DNA of 64,000 nucleotides from Fasciolopsis buskii (lineage: Eukaryota; Platyhelminthes; Trematoda; Plagiorchiida; Fasciolidae), in assembly GCA_008360955.1 (NCBI GenBank), contig LUCM01001917.1, forward strand, positions 209,611-273,610, in the 5' to 3' direction. Made by a program: the position numbers and the translations under genes. Below the pieces are notes generated by a model, which was not told where the DNA came from, did not search any database, and saw only the letters and a list, made by a program, of their open reading frames with translations. Numbering within the stretch: position 1 is the first letter of the stretch; every line of letters starts with the position of its first letter. Shown in pieces: positions 12,889 through 24,620 of this stretch.

Positions 12889-12928
12889 ATGCATGACTGG
12901 ATTTATAATAATAAATCCAGTCATGCAT
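12889..12928. repeat. Perfect 18-bp inverted repeat with 4-base loop
   Basis: ATGCATGACTGGATTTAT at 12889-12906 is followed by AATA and then its exact reverse complement at 12911-12928. Pairing breaks at the next base outwards. No T-run follows and no transposase is adjacent. It could be a cruciform, the scar of a palindromic insertion, or a small structured RNA; the sequence alone does not decide. Confidence 0.95.
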
Positions 12929-15080
12929 GAATCATTGGACAAATCTGTCATTTAAATGATGTTCTAATGGGTGGAGGACATAGAAGTAAACGGACGCGGA
13001 CGAGAAGAGCTGATCCGACGCTTCTACTATTAGAAATTAGCCAATTATTTTGGTGTTAGTCGGATATAATGAAAATCTAAACAATTCGGTGACAAAATTA
13101 ATTTTGTTTTTGTATGAACAAATAGTTACTGGAGTGTAATCAAGTCGAAGAATTTCGTCTTATTGAATCTTGGTCATCGAAAATGGTAATAAAGTCCATT
13201 GATGTTAGTGAATGTTTCAACTTTTTGCGATTTGTAAAACACTTTGTTCCCTTATCCCCGATTGTGATCTAGATGCCGCTTGAAGCTGGAATATGCCTAA
13301 ATGTAGCAATACGGCCTGAGGAGGGGGGCATCAATCTATCCCCAAATATGAACGGACTCCAGTGTTGAAATTCCTTCACTCTGGCCCAATTCACACTCAA
13401 ATGAAGATTGTACATGGTTCAGCTCCAGTTGTATTCTACCGGCTGAGCGACAAGACTATGCCGGAGATCCTTCAGGCATTAGGGATAGGAATAATCCAGG
13501 GCGCTCTTGTGAATTTCGTTAGCATATGGCATCCACCAGTGTGACGTTTTCGTAATTAGACAGCCTCGAACCGTATCTCACGTTAAAATCTACAGGAATG
13601 TCGGTTTTCGCCACCAAACAACCGCTCATCATGACCTGAATATTCATGTGGAACCCAATGCAAACATGTTCCCACCCCGTTTGATCAACATCGCATCGAG
13701 ACTGAAACCATTGGATCCAGCTAAAGTTAAATTCGAAGTTCATCATCAGTCACCAAACGAGACCAATCCGTAGGCAGACGATAAGTAATCAGTTACGAGT
13801 GAGCAATAAAAGGTTCAATTTGTCAGTCAGCTGGTGGTAATGACAAGGCCGTTCGGCCAACCAGCTTTAGAGTGGCTTGCAGTTCCTCAGTGGAATTTGG
13901 TCGTAAGACGGAACTAATGTAAATGAAAAGGACCAATCAGAAAAGACAGCCCTGCCAAGTCAATGATCACTGATATGGATTGTTCTGCTTAGGCATCGTC
14001 CAAGTACTACTTTTCACTAGCACAAAAATTCACTGCTCTTATCCGGATGAGGTGTCTTCTTGGATTGATCAGAGTGAATCTCGCCAGACCTCCATTCTAA
14101 TAAAAGAAAAATTAACCCACCTAATGTTTACAGTTCTTTTCACAAAATCGAGAATAAAACGAAATGACTTTTAATCGGCACTCGTCTGTAGAGAGACGGT
14201 TATTGTGTTTAAAATAGTTAACAATTTATTTGCTTAGAAAGAAGAAGGGGGCGGGGGCCAGGCGTGAAAGTACACTCCATAGAATAAATCCAAAGGACTT
14301 TAGATTTGTTCAGACTTTTGTATTTTCACGAAATCAGGACATGAAATCTACGAATAGACAAAATCAGTATATATTTATGAGCATACTGGAGACTGGGTAG
14401 ATTAAAGCTTACCCCGTCTCAATTCACTTTCCATTGTTACGTATGGACATTATGAAAATCACTCGTAGTGTTCACCCAACAACACTGAATGTGGGTTTGT
14501 CTAGGAGCAATTGAATGCACGTGATCGAAACAGAGTCATTTGCGCGCACATCGTCCAGAAGTGCAAGTAGCGTAAGACGAGAAATAAGGATCCAACGATT
14601 CCTCTTTGGCCATAATCGTCCAAGACAATTGAACCAATTTCTACTCACTATGGCAGTCAAAATTGTGTCATGGTAACGACGGAGGTATTCCATTAATTAC
14701 TGAGAAATAAGACAATAGCTGCGATTACCAGCTAATTATTGTTGATGACGTGTATCAAAGTTTTCAGTAAGACGGAATGCCAGTTCGTATGAACGAGTGC
14801 GCTAAATCTAACTACATTTGCGAGAAGTTTACGACTCTGCGTCAAGGAGCTGGCAAACATCGTTTTGCTGAGTGGATCAGTGTAGGGAAAAAGAACCAAG
14901 TTGGGAAACTTTGTCTAATATTTTGGAGTAAAGAATACCACCATGTTTGTTATACCTTACGAGAAAAATTAAGCAAGAGTACATTTAAAGACAAAAAATC
15001 AACCGAAACGAAGTGGTGTTAGTGGTTTGTTTTTTTTCTTTTACATTTATATTGCTAATATTAATGAAATAACAATGTAT
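12929..15080. other. Mostly unassigned; one minus-strand open frame of interest
   Basis: Only the open frame at 13519-13746 stands out. Other open frames, such as 14777-15022 on the plus strand, have no recognisable content. Confidence 0.4.
13519..13746 (-). CDS. Unidentified open frame, 75 codons
   Basis: The minus-strand frame starts at an ATG and contains FEFNFSWIQWFQSRCDVDQT, CIGFHMNIQVMMSGCLVAK and SRLSNYENVTLVDAIC before a stop. It is rich in W, C and F and lacks repeats, so it reads more like a decayed or single-exon coding piece than noise. I do not recognise the family. No splice sites or neighbours support it. Confidence 0.2.
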   Translation of the reverse strand: MMNFEFNFSWIQWFQSRCDVDQTGWEHVCIGFHMNIQVMMSGCLVAKTDIPVDFNVRYGSRLSNYENVTLVDAIC

Positions 15081-15084
15081 CCAG

Positions 15085-15215
15085 TTTTCAATAAGAGGGT
15101 CGTGACCAGCAGAGGGATGCTGCGTGAGGTCTCGAACCCGCGACCTTCAAGTCCAAAAGACAACCATATGCGCTTGACCACCGCTGGCCACCACCCGAGA
15201 CCCTGACAAAAAAAT
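15085..15215 (-). mobile_element. tRNA-derived SINE copy
   Basis: On the minus strand an A-box-like TGGTCAAGCGC is followed about 35 bases later by an exact B box GGTTCGAGACC, with TGAAGGTCGCGG just before it. This is the internal RNA polymerase III promoter layout of a tRNA. The T-arm does not pair properly and the sequence runs on past the tRNA end without a mature 3' end, so this is a tRNA-derived SINE or tRNA pseudogene rather than a working tRNA. A related copy lies at 20100-20225. Confidence 0.65.
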
Positions 15216-18200
15216 ATTGTCTTCCGTTTGGTAAAAGGGTGTTCCAAATGAGCCTTATTCCCTTTTGGAAAAAGCGATGACTAAACACAAAGTACTTTAT
15301 CCGCATAATAATGTGAAGTGGGTATTGGAGATAAAAAGTTTCTCCGCTCTGACTTCATCTGAAAAATCAGATTGTCACGAAGTTCACTTAGAAATTCGAT
15401 CTACCCGGCGATTTGCGAGGGTGGGGGGGGACTACTATGGAATTTTGTTAGATCAACAGTAAAACGGCAGTAGCCATCTCTTTTGGATATCCAAATTAAA
15501 ACAATTATAGAGACCAAGATCGACGGGTTCAGATCATTGAGACCCTAACCGGTGTGGAGCTTGTACCAATCACATGGAAAAATGGTAACGGAGAATTAAC
15601 TAATTAGTAATTAAAATAATTCATGGTGTCACGTGTCACTTGAGATCCACCAGATTGATCCTAACCCCCTCGCAATTCATACTTTCATTTTGGAATATTT
15701 GTTGACAGCCTGGCTTGAGAGTTAGAAAAAGAAATGAATTTTCAACTTTATCTGGCATCTTAGTCATGCGACAAAAGAAGGCCAATTTTCACATCGCTTC
15801 CAAGTAAGCGATCAGAATGAGTGAAGAAGAATAGTACAACATTTTTCATACCAAGACAAACACAAACAGCCTCTTGTAGGTCATAAGCAGTTAAATAAAA
15901 ACCGTATCCGTTAAATTTATCATACAGAAAGAAGAGATCGCAGCATGAAGTTATCGTACATTTTCACTTTCTTAGGCTGCGAGAGCAAACGGGGCCGACA
16001 GATCGATAACGCGATTTGACGTGATCACCCAGAATGAGACCAATTACTCGGATTTTTCAATTGTCGCAAGCATAATATCACCAGATCACAAGAGCTGTCG
16101 ATTAACGGGATACCATGCAACTCCAGTTCGAAACTGCCAACGTTTGACGAGGTTGCGCTAAATTATTGTAAAGTATCAGTTTTCATTTTGTTCACGGGAA
16201 ACTCTTTAAAATACTTCCATTTCAGCTTTACTCGCGACTTTTGTCTCGCTTTTGCCATGCATAAATTGTCACTTTAATTGGTTTTGATTTTCAGTCGAGA
16301 ATTTTGAGCAAAATAATTCCACCTCGTAGAGCACATTGTTTTCGCATTTGGATAAACTGGGTTTTTGGAATTCGGTTCTTTCATTTCCCAATTTTTTTAT
16401 ACGTATTATCAACAAGGTCAAGCAAAACTTGGATTTCTAGGTCCACTACTTTCTAACAGAATCTGTATTTGTGTGTACGGCTAACGTTGAAATCGCACGA
16501 AAGAAGCTAGTTGAGGTTTCTTCCAAAAACTCTCATCTGTCAACTCTGCAGATTAGACCATAGGAAATGAACGCATCAACAAACGAAGTCTCAATGCTCG
16601 GAAATTTAAATAGTGCCACACGCGATTTACCGGTTGCCGGTCGTTCATGAAGTCATTTTTATTTCAACACTACTTTTAATTGTAGAAAATCACCAAACAT
16701 TATCTTTTTTGCGTGACGTGCCCCAGTCCGCTTTTGTTCTGCTTGATATCACATACGACGTGAATAAATACCATGCAAAAAGTAAGTCAACCACGTGATT
16801 TTGTGTGCTCCAAGCTTGGCTGATGCCTTTAGGAGATTTACACATCGTCTTGTCGTTGTTCTCGACGGAGTTTGTCAATATTAATTTCGTCCTGTCTGGC
16901 GGCATATTCGATTTTGCAATACGCACAACCGCCCGGGCAAAGGTTTTTCTTTGACAAATTACACCATTTATGAGAACATTAAAATCTTGCAACTTTTGGA
17001 AACAGAATCCGACAAATCAAGCAAAGCTTAATTCGACAATCTAACAAACGAATGGATTTCATACGATTCTTTGCCATTTTATGCAATTCTATCGGAAATG
17101 CATGCCATACCAGTTGATAGTCAAATGCCGGAACTTGATCGCAATCCTTGTTCGGCTTTACTCAAGACCCAAACCAAAATGCTATAAATCAGCACATTTC
17201 TGCAGCTCGTGCACAACAGTGATTCGAGAAGCGTTGTCGAATACAAATATTGACGCCTATCGCGATACTCGTACCAAGTGACACCATGGAGCACTCACTG
17301 TACAAGTTGACACCGGCAGATTATGCCATATTTTTGGATTGTTTGGAGCTCTTTTGAGTGGCCCAGCGGAGTGAAATCAGCCAGATTGCATTTCATGTCT
17401 TGCCGTGGGAACAAATCAAACATAACTGATTAACGGTGGCACTTTTCCGGGAACTAAACAGACGCAAAATTAAAAACTTCACTGAAATTTAAGTGACAAC
17501 GCTGCAAGCTTGAGTGAAACGTGTTTCTACTTTAACAACAAGATTCCAGACGGGAGAAAACTCCAGATCTAAGAGTAATTATGTGATCATATTGCTATCC
17601 GTTAGTTCGTTTGCAAATATTTTGATGTTTGTGGCAAAAAGCGGCTCTTTGTAACGTCATCGAATGAAGTGAATTTTAGTTCTGGGTTGCATCCTGAGGA
17701 AATAAAGGTGTTACCTTGGTCGTCAGAGTAGAGTAGTCTCAAGAGTGTAAATCGAAAAATGGCAACGTGTGAATGAATTCTACACTTTATAAGAAGGTTC
17801 TTACAGTTCATGCGAGGTTATTCTCTCTCACTTACTGCAACTAAACTGCGTTATTCATATCAGCGGGTACTGAACCGAAGGACATTAGTTAAGTATCTAC
17901 TAGGTCGACTTCCAAAAGACCTATTTATTTGTTTCTACTATTAGTAGTTTGGTGCATGATGAACAACTGGCCCAAGATAGAAATGTATATTTGTGGGAAA
18001 TCTAATGTACATATTGATCCGAGGCGGCAGAGATAGAGATCTGGATCCGGTACGGCTAAATTTAAATTCCCGTTGAACCGACTAAAAAAGAGAGGGCATA
18101 AGACGTAGGCAGTTTGTGCCTGTCGAAAAGAAACGGACGCGCTGAGCGCCCTGAGGCACTAAAAGTAATTTGGCAAAGAATGCGCTTCGGTAGATTAGGC

Positions 18201-18249
18201 GAATGCTGAACGGATCTGAAAGCAAAGACAACACTGAGCGAGGCGAAAT
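15216..18249. other. Unassigned intronic or intergenic sequence
   Basis: No recognisable gene, RNA or element. A short G-run occurs near 15423. Confidence 0.45.
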
Positions 18250-18441
18250 TTGTACCAACTCATCAACGATTTTTATTTCATCTTTCCGGTGCATTTAAAC
18301 CTGCGGATTCTGCTGAACTCCGAAGAAAATTCTGTTATCGTGGCTGAACTAAGGCAATGGATATCGTACCCGAACAGAAGTCAAGCGGATTACCGGCGAT
18401 TCTTGAATGAAATGTCCAAAAACCTAGGCACGATCTTGTAA
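18250..18441 (+). CDS. Unidentified open frame, possible exon
   Basis: The plus-strand frame ends with LLNSEENSVIVAELRQWISY and then SQADYRRFLNEMSKNLGTIL before TAA. The amphipathic, charged composition reads like a helical protein end. A pyrimidine-rich stretch (tttttatttcatctttccgg) precedes it but lacks a clear AG. I do not recognise the family. Confidence 0.2.
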   Translation: MYQLINDFYFIFPVHLNLRILLNSEENSVIVAELRQWISYPNRSQADYRRFLNEMSKNLGTIL

Positions 18442-19403
18442 CTCAGTTGATATGGTGCAAACTGTTGTCACAGGCTGACGTAAGCCACTGTGTTGATTCT
18501 GCATGCTCGAAGGTCACATGCAATTGATTGTACTTTCTGAGCACCGGCTCATTAGGTTTCCTTTGAGTTTTTCATAATGCAAATCGGAACACTTCTAACC
18601 CCTTTCACAGAAACGTTGACTCCGCATAAGTTACACGATACTAGAGCCTGAATGGTGCCCTAGCGTGGGTTCATATACTGTTGCAATCAATGGAATGACA
18701 CATTCGGATTAATTCAACCTAACTACTTAGTTTTTTAGGCGTTTCAAGCAAATGTTATAGGAATGACCTAACGACATAACTGACGGCTCATTTATTCATA
18801 GACTTTGATTACTATTATGAGAACGCCTACTCAAAGCGATCACCCAGACAGCAAACGAAAACAGGGCACTTAAATTTTTTGGGAATTATGGCGACAAGAA
18901 ATGTCGAAGACAAGCAACTAAGTGATAGGGGGAAATTTAGCATCGTGTTCTTTACATATTTCTCATAGCTGAACGTTCCGTTGATAAACAGCCATTCGAG
19001 TTCGATCTTCGATTCTCCAACAGGCGGAACTTCGTCATGGCAACATATAACAAGCTAATCTGGTCTAACAACTTCTGGCACAGTGACAATCACCAACGAA
19101 TAAGAATTTGATCATCTTGAACCAGAACTCTTGTCTTTCTCGCATTCGTTGATTTTTCCCTATCTGGTCTAAATCGGATTTAAGCAAGTTTCGTAGATCA
19201 ATGCCAGACTAAGTGGTACGACTGTAAAATTCTTGTTTGCTTTGTTGGGTGAAGTGATGTTTCTGTTTTTTGTTGTGAATAGATATTGAAAGGGTGACTC
19301 TTGTGCACCCCTTACAATCACGGTATGAAAACAAAGAAGTTACGGCAATCAAACTAAAAGTTACAAAGTTTATTTTCACATTTTGTTTTATTCAGTAACT
19401 GAT
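18442..19403. other. Unassigned sequence
   Basis: Nothing recognisable on either strand. Confidence 0.45.
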
Positions 19404-19724
19404 TCATTCTAAGTTGACACGGTCGAAACAGCTATATCCCTTCGTGTTGGTGTTCACGTCTGAGTTCAAGCTACATACTCTTTTAGAGTGGAAGAAAGTT
19501 CTCTTGTCACAATTTATCGTGTGTACGTTAGGCTCAAATGAATAGAATGAAATCCTGAAGCGTGATGACTCATTGCCTTTTACCGACGGATTAAGCGAGA
19601 CAAGTAGCTGAAAGAACATGATAATGGTACTGTTAAAACCGACGAACCACGCCAAAGGAATCCCGGTGTTCAACTCGACAAAACCTCTATTTACCTCTGT
19701 CAGACCAATATTGCCTGTACTGTT
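19404..19724 (-). CDS. Candidate 3'-terminal exon (unidentified, one hydrophobic segment)
   Basis: After CTATAG at 19730-19725 the minus strand is open for 106 codons to a stop. It starts NSTGNIGLTEVNRGFVELNT, carries a hydrophobic stretch (LAWFVGFNSTIIMFFQLLV) that could span a membrane, and ends in a Cys-containing part (TINCDKRTFF, VCSLNSDVN, YSCFDRVNLE). No family recognised. It lies inside the putative EF-hand gene intron on the same strand, so if real it implies an alternative end or a separate gene. Confidence 0.25.
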   Translation of the reverse strand, partial: NSTGNIGLTEVNRGFVELNTGIPLAWFVGFNSTIIMFFQLLVSLNPSVKGNESSRFRISFYSFEPNVHTINCDKRTFFHSKRVCSLNSDVNTNTKGYSCFDRVNLE

Positions 19725-20094
19725 CTATAGCCACATACCAAACACCAACAATTAGTTGACCAATCGACCATAAAGCTCCATTCAGCAATGGCTACCGCGT
19801 TTATTTAGTCATTAAGATTATGAAAAAAAGAAGAAAAGCCTCACTTGCCATTTTGAGATCTTTAAACAGGTTTCAAATGGAATTGCAAATGTAGTGAATA
19901 AAAATGTCCAACAGCAGTTAACGAAGACCGGATTGGTAACGATCAGGAAGACCGACAGATTCCCTCAGTCCCAAAGTCTTCTATCCCGTTGATCCTTTTA
20001 CCATGCAGTCGATCGAACTCCGACCTACTAATCAACTGTGATATTCCCCACTCTTTTATCTTCTACTTTTTATGAATGAAATAGCAGTGTACAC

Positions 20095-20225
20095 CATTTC
20101 TCAGGCAACAGAGGGCTGCCAAATGGGGAAGTTAAACCGGCGGTGGGGGATTCGAGCCTGCGACCTTCACGTCAAAACGGCACGACCTTATCCACTTGGC
20201 CACTTCCGGCCGAAAGATGGACGCG
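20095..20225 (-). mobile_element. tRNA-derived SINE copy
   Basis: On the minus strand TGGCCAAGTGG fits the A-box consensus and GGCTCGAATCC is a near-consensus B box, with TGAAGGTCGCAGG before it. The block TGAAGGTCGC-GG-TCGA-CC is shared with the copy at 15085-15215, showing that both belong to one family. The T-stem does not pair fully, so it is not a functional tRNA. Confidence 0.7.
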
Positions 20226-22477
20226 TTAATCTCAAGTAATGCTCCACAATTGATCGGTTACTTATCCGGACTACAAGCAGCACAAAAACGGCAGATCCGA
20301 TTGGCAACTCACAATCTTTATTATTACGGAAACCATTTTTAACCGCATTTCTTTTTTAATTGTTTCGCGTTATTGGTCTGGAAGACAAATTACCCGAGAA
20401 TTGGTAAACAGGAGAGCGTTGTGCTATCTTTCATCCAAACAGCCTTCTCTACCTGTTTTTCTTCCATTTATTTCTTCTCTGAGTGGTAAAAGTGGCCGAT
20501 AAATGGCTGATCACTTCAATGTAGAAGTATTTGAAAGATCAGCGTCCACACAGCAACGAGACGTAGATGTTAAGTGTAGATCCGAAGTCTTTCTCGAATA
20601 TTTCACACTTCAGATTCCAACGAAGAAGCGTTTTGATGAACTGATTTCTATAATTTAGCACAGAATCAAGTTTCAGACATGATTATAGCACCATGTCCGA
20701 TTGTTCCAAACTGATCCCCTTTTTTAGGTCAGGTATTAAAAGTCCGCTGAAATCTTGACGTTGTTTTGAGGTTCTGTCTTTTACATAGTAAAGAAGAAAG
20801 TCGAAAGAATCATGCGCTTTGCTTGCGAATCGAACATCCCCATAGGAGAAGCGAATCGGATGAGAAAGCGCTAACCATAGATGATGATCTACCATGTCCC
20901 TAAAAACTTGCTAGTCCATTTTCCTAAGCCCAACGAGCCCGAATCTAGAGATTTTTTGCTATCTCTTATTGAATGGGAAATAGTGTCATCCAAAATGGTT
21001 GTTCATGTCATCCGTCAAATATCGACAAACGTTTTCTGAAATACTGTAACCCGAGTGACAGGCAATCACAAACGGGTCGATTTCAGGCGATATTTCTTGT
21101 CTGCTTATTGTTGATGCGTCGAAATGCGATTGGCAGCGGTCGTGATGAGCCCGTGCACTGCACAATCATGCGCATTACGACCGTTCGGCTGCGCGTGTCA
21201 TGGTCATTTCCGCCCCTAAAGTTCTCCTGACGTGACATTCTCTACAGATTTCACTTTGCGCACTAATGACACGCGTGTGCATACGCAATGATGGGTGAAT
21301 GGGTCAGTGCCCGGTCTTATCACCACCAAGACCAATCGCATTTTGACGCATCAACATTACGTGGACGAGAACGAACCACTGAGGCTCGACCGGTCTGTAG
21401 AATTCAATCAAAATTACTCATCGCACGGTATTAGCACACGATTCATCATAAAGAAAGCATGCCATGCACAGCTCTTTCATTCTTAAATTTATCAACACTT
21501 CGAATTCGCCATTTCGACTGCCTCACGGTTGATGAAGACAAAGCAACCAACATTTCGCTTCTTGGTCATAACGTGACTTTATTTCCTTAAAAGGTAGCTG
21601 TCATCGTGGGAATCGATCGTTTACGACATTGGGATGTACGTAGACTGTCACCATTTACACTGGTTCCGAACTAGAACCATGAACGCAAATGATATTGTTT
21701 TTTGCCTGTCGATAAAGCAAGTCGCAAAACCCATTCTACTTGAACGGGGGTGACTCAAAATTGCCCAAATCCAGCAGGAACTCGGGTGACAATAATCCTG
21801 TCAACCAACAAATCTGATCGACTTTCGTGTCATTCGTAAATATACACACTGATTGATTGTCAGCTAACTTGCACGAACCTAGAGAATGCCAATGAAGAGG
21901 GTGTGTTCATTTAGGTTACAGATGACGTCTTTAGGATGCAGTCATGTGGTATGGTACCAACTAATTCCAGACACAAATAAAATTCCAAGCTTCATTCCAA
22001 AGAGTTGAAATATTTAGAGTTCTGAATCTCAGAGAATAAGACATAATCTTCTCTAAAACATTGCACTCAACCGTTCTCAAACAAATCTAAGAGAAGCGCA
22101 CTCCCTGACGATCCAAGACGTGGATTATCCTATGAACGACCAAACCTTTTAAAGGTTCTAATGAGGAAAACTGTGAAAAACTTACGGAAGAAAGGCTACT
22201 CATAGAAGCTTGAGGATGGATTCTAGTTCAGCTGTACGCAACAGCATTCTGTTCACCTGGATGTATGTGTGCCTGCTTGTGTGTATAATCGGTGTAACGG
22301 ACTTTTTCAGTTACGCCTAGATGATGAGTACTGGTGACACGGATGATAAGAAACCGTTGTCGACCTTTGCTACTTATTACATCTCAGATGCACCTAGTTA
22401 TTGTTACTGTTCTCGGCCGAATTGTGAGCTTTCTTTGAGCCAAAGTTTTATTCATATTAGATATTGTTACACGTAAG
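20226..22477. other. Unassigned sequence
   Basis: No recognised domain. Open frames at 20683-20895, 20973-21230 and 21295-21486 have no recognisable content. Confidence 0.45.
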
Positions 22478-22792
22478 CTAGCCTGATGAACTGGGACTCA
22501 ATGTGAAACTCACTGTCCATCTTTGTAGCCAGTACTCAACAGATGGATCGAAGATGTGTACAAATTGAGTGCCTCTGCCCCGAGTTAAGCCTAAATTGCA
22601 CATCTCATATCTTTGCCATTTGTTAGGATGCAATATAGTAATTTTTACCCCATAGAAGTGCTTTAATTCTGAGTTGTACTTGAAACTCCCAATCGGAATG
22701 AAGGAATCATTTCGAAATAATGGCTGAGGTACAACAATTTGTAGTTTGTGCCCTATCGTCAGGTAAGCGATTTCCTCAACAGTTTGATACAC
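22478..22792 (-). CDS. Unidentified open frame, possible exon
   Basis: The minus-strand frame reads VEEIAYLTIGHKLQIVVPQP, FRNDSFIPIGSFKYNSELK, FYGVKITILHPNKWQRYEM and FVHIFDPSVEYWLQRWT, then an in-frame GTGAGT (a consensus donor) and, if unspliced, a stop 13 codons later. The aromatic-rich, non-repetitive composition is typical of coding sequence. A TGA lies just upstream, so an acceptor or start would be needed near 22792. I do not recognise the family. A run of G and GA (22848-22861) lies nearby. Confidence 0.3.
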   Translation of the reverse strand: MYQTVEEIAYLTIGHKLQIVVPQPLFRNDSFIPIGSFKYNSELKHFYGVKITILHPNKWQRYEMCNLGLTRGRGTQFVHIFDPSVEYWLQRWTVSFTLSPSSSG

Positions 22793-24480
22793 TTGGTGTC
22801 ACGTGCCTGATAATTCGATCGTCAGGCCAACGTCCATTTAGCTCGGGGGGGGAGGGGGAGCAGAGTAGAAAATCATCAAAACTGGATGTTCGCATTTCTT
22901 GGCCCAGTGGAAAATGTGTTTTACAAATATGTTCATGTAGGTGGGGTGTGAATTCTGTTTACCCCGGAAAACTGCACCCTATGTATTAGGTGCTGTTCCA
23001 TTGTGTTGGATCCTACCAATAATCTTGAATATCAAGACTTGAGGCAAAAAGTAATTTTATCACGTTGATCTTTTGTTGCCGCACCTAGGGTCACTCTGGT
23101 TACACTTTTGATTGCGTCAGTCGCAATGGCCTATCAGAGGGAACCTTCAAGTCGAGATTAAACTCCAACCAAAAAGCGTAATCGGAGGCATTACCTGACA
23201 GCTTGTTTGTCGGGGACGGATCGTCCAATCAATTTCGACCTAGATTAGCTCCGGTTTCGGATTTGGTATACCAGTCCTACTCCTCTCAATGAGTAATAGC
23301 ATGATTTCAGATGTATTCGGGAGCTGTAGGCCTTGACGAGTCTCAGTAAGCCTCGGGGGATCAAACTGAGATCTGGGAAACTGACATACCGTAGGTCATT
23401 GAAACTCAATACAGTTTACCGTTTTGAGCTAATGCATAAAAGATCATGCAAACACTGGGTTCCGGTACACTCATGGATGCCATTTTTCATCTAGATATGA
23501 GGAGGATCAGACTGTTGTTTAAACAAGACCACGTTAGGCAACAATGAACCACGAATCGGTTGACATTTGCAATGAAACCAAAGAAGACGGGATGTTGATT
23601 GCACAACGCAGCCGGAGAAGAGGGGAGTTAGAAATTCTCTCCGAACTCCTGAAAATCAGTATACGGACCGACAGAGGCATGGTTTCATGTGGTACAGAAA
23701 CTTCGTTGGAAAGAAGCTATCCGACAGTAAAATTTTCAAATAAACCTACGTCAAGTCCCCGTAAACACTATCGCAGCTAATAACCCCATATGGATAAGAT
23801 TTATTCTCAGTGCCTGTTTTTTCCACTGCCTGAACGAATGGTGGACTTTATTGTATATATTATGTAAGTATTCAAAACTGGACTGCGAGCTACTCAGAAA
23901 GCATGCTTGGTGGGAATCGATAACAGACCGTGGGGATAGATGAAACTTCCTGCGTGTGCGTGGTTTTGCTTCGTGTGTGAAAGAGGCCACCGGTTTCGGA
24001 CCGGTACTCCAAGGTTACTGCGTTCCACCGACTCCAGGACCGGCTACCGTTACATTCAGTTAAGGGTTTGGAACATTGTGTTCCGAACCATTCACAAAGA
24101 ACACAACGTTTTCCAATGAGTGCCTTACCAATTCACTGATTGTTGAGCGATCGCCGATAGACATTGGAAAATGAAGCATTTCAAACTACGGAAAGGTGCA
24201 ATGACGCGGTCAAGATCAGGGGAACATAATATGCCTTCCGGATGTCGACTTTTGGATCCAGCTTACAGCCTCTATAGGCGTAGGAGAGAAGTTATAATAT
24301 TTGGTCCACCAGGACATGCGGAAGTTCATAGTCACTTCAACAAACAAAGATGGAAAAATGAACATATTCGCTTGTATCTCGAATTCCGGCTGTTTATCTA
24401 AAATCACTTGATTCATATTTAGCCCATTCCAGAATGCCCATTCAGAGGAGCCCAGTAAGCAAAAACCACATGCTAATGAA
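22793..24480. other. Unassigned; may include decayed transposon upstream of the DDE scrap
   Basis: Open frames at 23544-23780 and 24171-24401 on the plus strand show no clear domain. They could be degenerate parts of the transposon whose catalytic end is at 24484-24620. Confidence 0.35.
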
Positions 24481-24620
24481 TTATTCGTTTTTGACAATGC
24501 TTCTGTTCATGGCAGAGCCTCGAATGCTCAGTTGTGTAATTTCCATACGATAAAGCATTCACCACTTTACAGTCCATTTCTGAGTCCAATCGAAAAGCTG
24601 TGTTTGGTAAATCGAAACAG
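24481..24620 (+). mobile_element. DDE transposase fragment (Tc1/mariner-IS630 type)
   Basis: The plus strand encodes LFVFDNASVHGRASNAQLCN followed by HSPLYSPFLSPIEKLC. This is the second catalytic Asp of a DDE transposase (pattern [FV]-x-DNA-x-x-H) and the hallmark LPxYSPFLxPIE with the third acidic residue. The fragment covers only about 45 residues. No terminal inverted repeats or N-terminal DNA-binding domain could be aligned and the flanks are full of stops, so it is an inactive scrap. Confidence 0.65.

Noticed and set aside
20095..20225. Functional tRNA gene
   Set aside because: A and B boxes are present, but the T-stem does not pair fully and a related sequence at 15.1 kb has the same non-tRNA tail, which fits a SINE.
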